This document shows positions 63,022-64,000 of a stretch of 64,000 bases of DNA, one piece after another. A program made the position numbers and the translations under genes. The notes under the pieces were generated by a model. That model was not told where the DNA came from, did not search any database, and worked only from the letters and a program-made list of their open reading frames with translations. Source of the stretch: Hydractinia symbiolongicarpus (taxonomy: Eukaryota; Cnidaria; Hydrozoa; Anthoathecata; Hydractiniidae); NCBI RefSeq assembly GCF_029227915.1, contig NC_079875.1, positions 23,863,001 through 23,927,000 of the forward strand. Reading direction: 5' to 3'. Positions within the stretch are counted from its first letter, which is position 1; every line of letters begins with the position of its first letter.

Positions 63022-64000
63022 TTGCGAGAAAGCCACAGAAGATATCGTTTACTACGATCGTTCAGCATAAGAATAGTTGATGGCATATTAAAATGAACTG
63101 TATCAACCATGTTAAGTGTCGTTCAAGTGAAGAAAATTTCAAGAATTAGCTACCGCAAAGTATAGAAAAAGTGGAGATTCGCAGAAACGGATGAACAGAT
63201 ATATGTTGTTAAGAAATACGGACATGCGCAATGGGTGCCTGCAGTTAAAATATTTTCAGCTTCGTTGAACACGCACGTGTTTTATTACATTTTGATTTTG
63301 CGTTACTTTTTAATAGAAGAAATAATTGGTTTTATTACCTGGCTCAATACGTGGCTCAAAACTTTTAAATCATCAACTCTTGTTTTTCTACTTTACGTAA
63401 ACTGATATAGAATTAATAGGTAAGCTTGTATAAGAGAACACAACATAAAACAACAGATATGAACGCCGAAGGTAGCCAAACGCTATCTAATTTTTAAAGC
63501 CTCCTTGAAAAAGATATCTACGTGCTGAAATATGGCGTATAGCAACACGGTGGCGGTGGGAAATTTAACAGCGTATCGTTGTATTAACCGTAAAATTGCC
63601 CTAAATGATTTCCTTATCTCAAATTTTTCCAGTTCAACTTCCATTTGCGTTCTTTCCTGCGCGTGTATTTATTGTGAAACTTTGGAAAACATTAGAATTT
63701 TTTTAATGAATTAAAGCCGGCTTAATAGATTGTATAAGAATAGCTGAAGCACCAGAAAAAGTTAAAGGGGCATGCTGACTCAGCCCCAAACAAATATACT
63801 TCCCATGTAATCCTTCAAACATATAACTTTTTTCGAATAAATCATGGATATCCAATATATATGTAGGGAAATTTTCTGTCATTTTTAATTATATTTGGAT
63901 ACCCTGATATTTTTAATGATTTAAGTTGTTTTTGTTCTTGGTGATCATAAACTTTTCCATCGTCATTCGTAAATCGCTAAAGTCAAACACCAACGGCAGT
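63022..64000. other. intergenic end of window
   Basis: I see no exon or repeat that I can support here. Confidence 0.4.

Overview
The window is AT-rich eukaryotic DNA. It has long non-coding stretches, many short exons with GT-AG introns and a dense load of small DNA-transposon debris. The recognisable genes are animal genes: a centriole assembly protein (CEP120), a COMM-domain protein (COMMD10), a mitochondrial ribosomal protein (mL65/MRPS30) and two PH-domain adaptor-like proteins related to the Gab/DOS family. Gene content, base composition and repeats would fit an early-branching metazoan such as a cnidarian, possibly a hydrozoan. That is an inference and no marker here proves it.

Layout. 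1-4.1 kb: no gene recognised. 4.1-12.4 kb: mL65 (minus, 2 exons) and COMMD10 (plus, 7 exons) lie head to head with about 100 bp between their start codons. COMMD10 introns hold a TIR-bounded element with its own ORF, tiny palindromic elements and the relic of a Pif1/Helitron-type helicase. 12.4-23.3 kb: repeats only (Helitron-like short elements, a pogo-like element, a tRNA-derived SINE, a 130-bp tandem repeat, a 24-bp-arm hairpin) and a duplicated fragment of CEP120 exon 9. 23.3-29.6 kb: two tandem paralogous PH-domain genes (plus) with identical intron phases and a shared C-terminal motif. 30.4-31.4 kb: a dead transposon. 31.9-43.1 kb: CEP120 (minus), which I could assemble as 19 exons with all phases matching, 907 codons plus stop; one intron is filled by a minisatellite that repeats the 5' splice site. 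43.1-64 kb: no host gene recognised; transposase relics (DDE type, Tc1-like, pogo-like), MITEs, minisatellites, a second SINE copy and a repeated 190-bp unit.

The host genes do not form a pathway: mL65 acts in mitochondrial translation, COMMD10 in endosomal cargo recycling (CCC complex), CEP120 in centriole elongation and ciliogenesis, and the PH proteins probably at the plasma membrane in signalling. COMMD10, CEP120 and MRPS30 are all on human chromosome 5, so their proximity here may reflect old animal linkage. The most unusual observations are the splice-donor minisatellite in CEP120, the CEP120 exon-9 duplicate 22 kb away, and the tandem PH-protein pair with an unfamiliar C-terminal motif.
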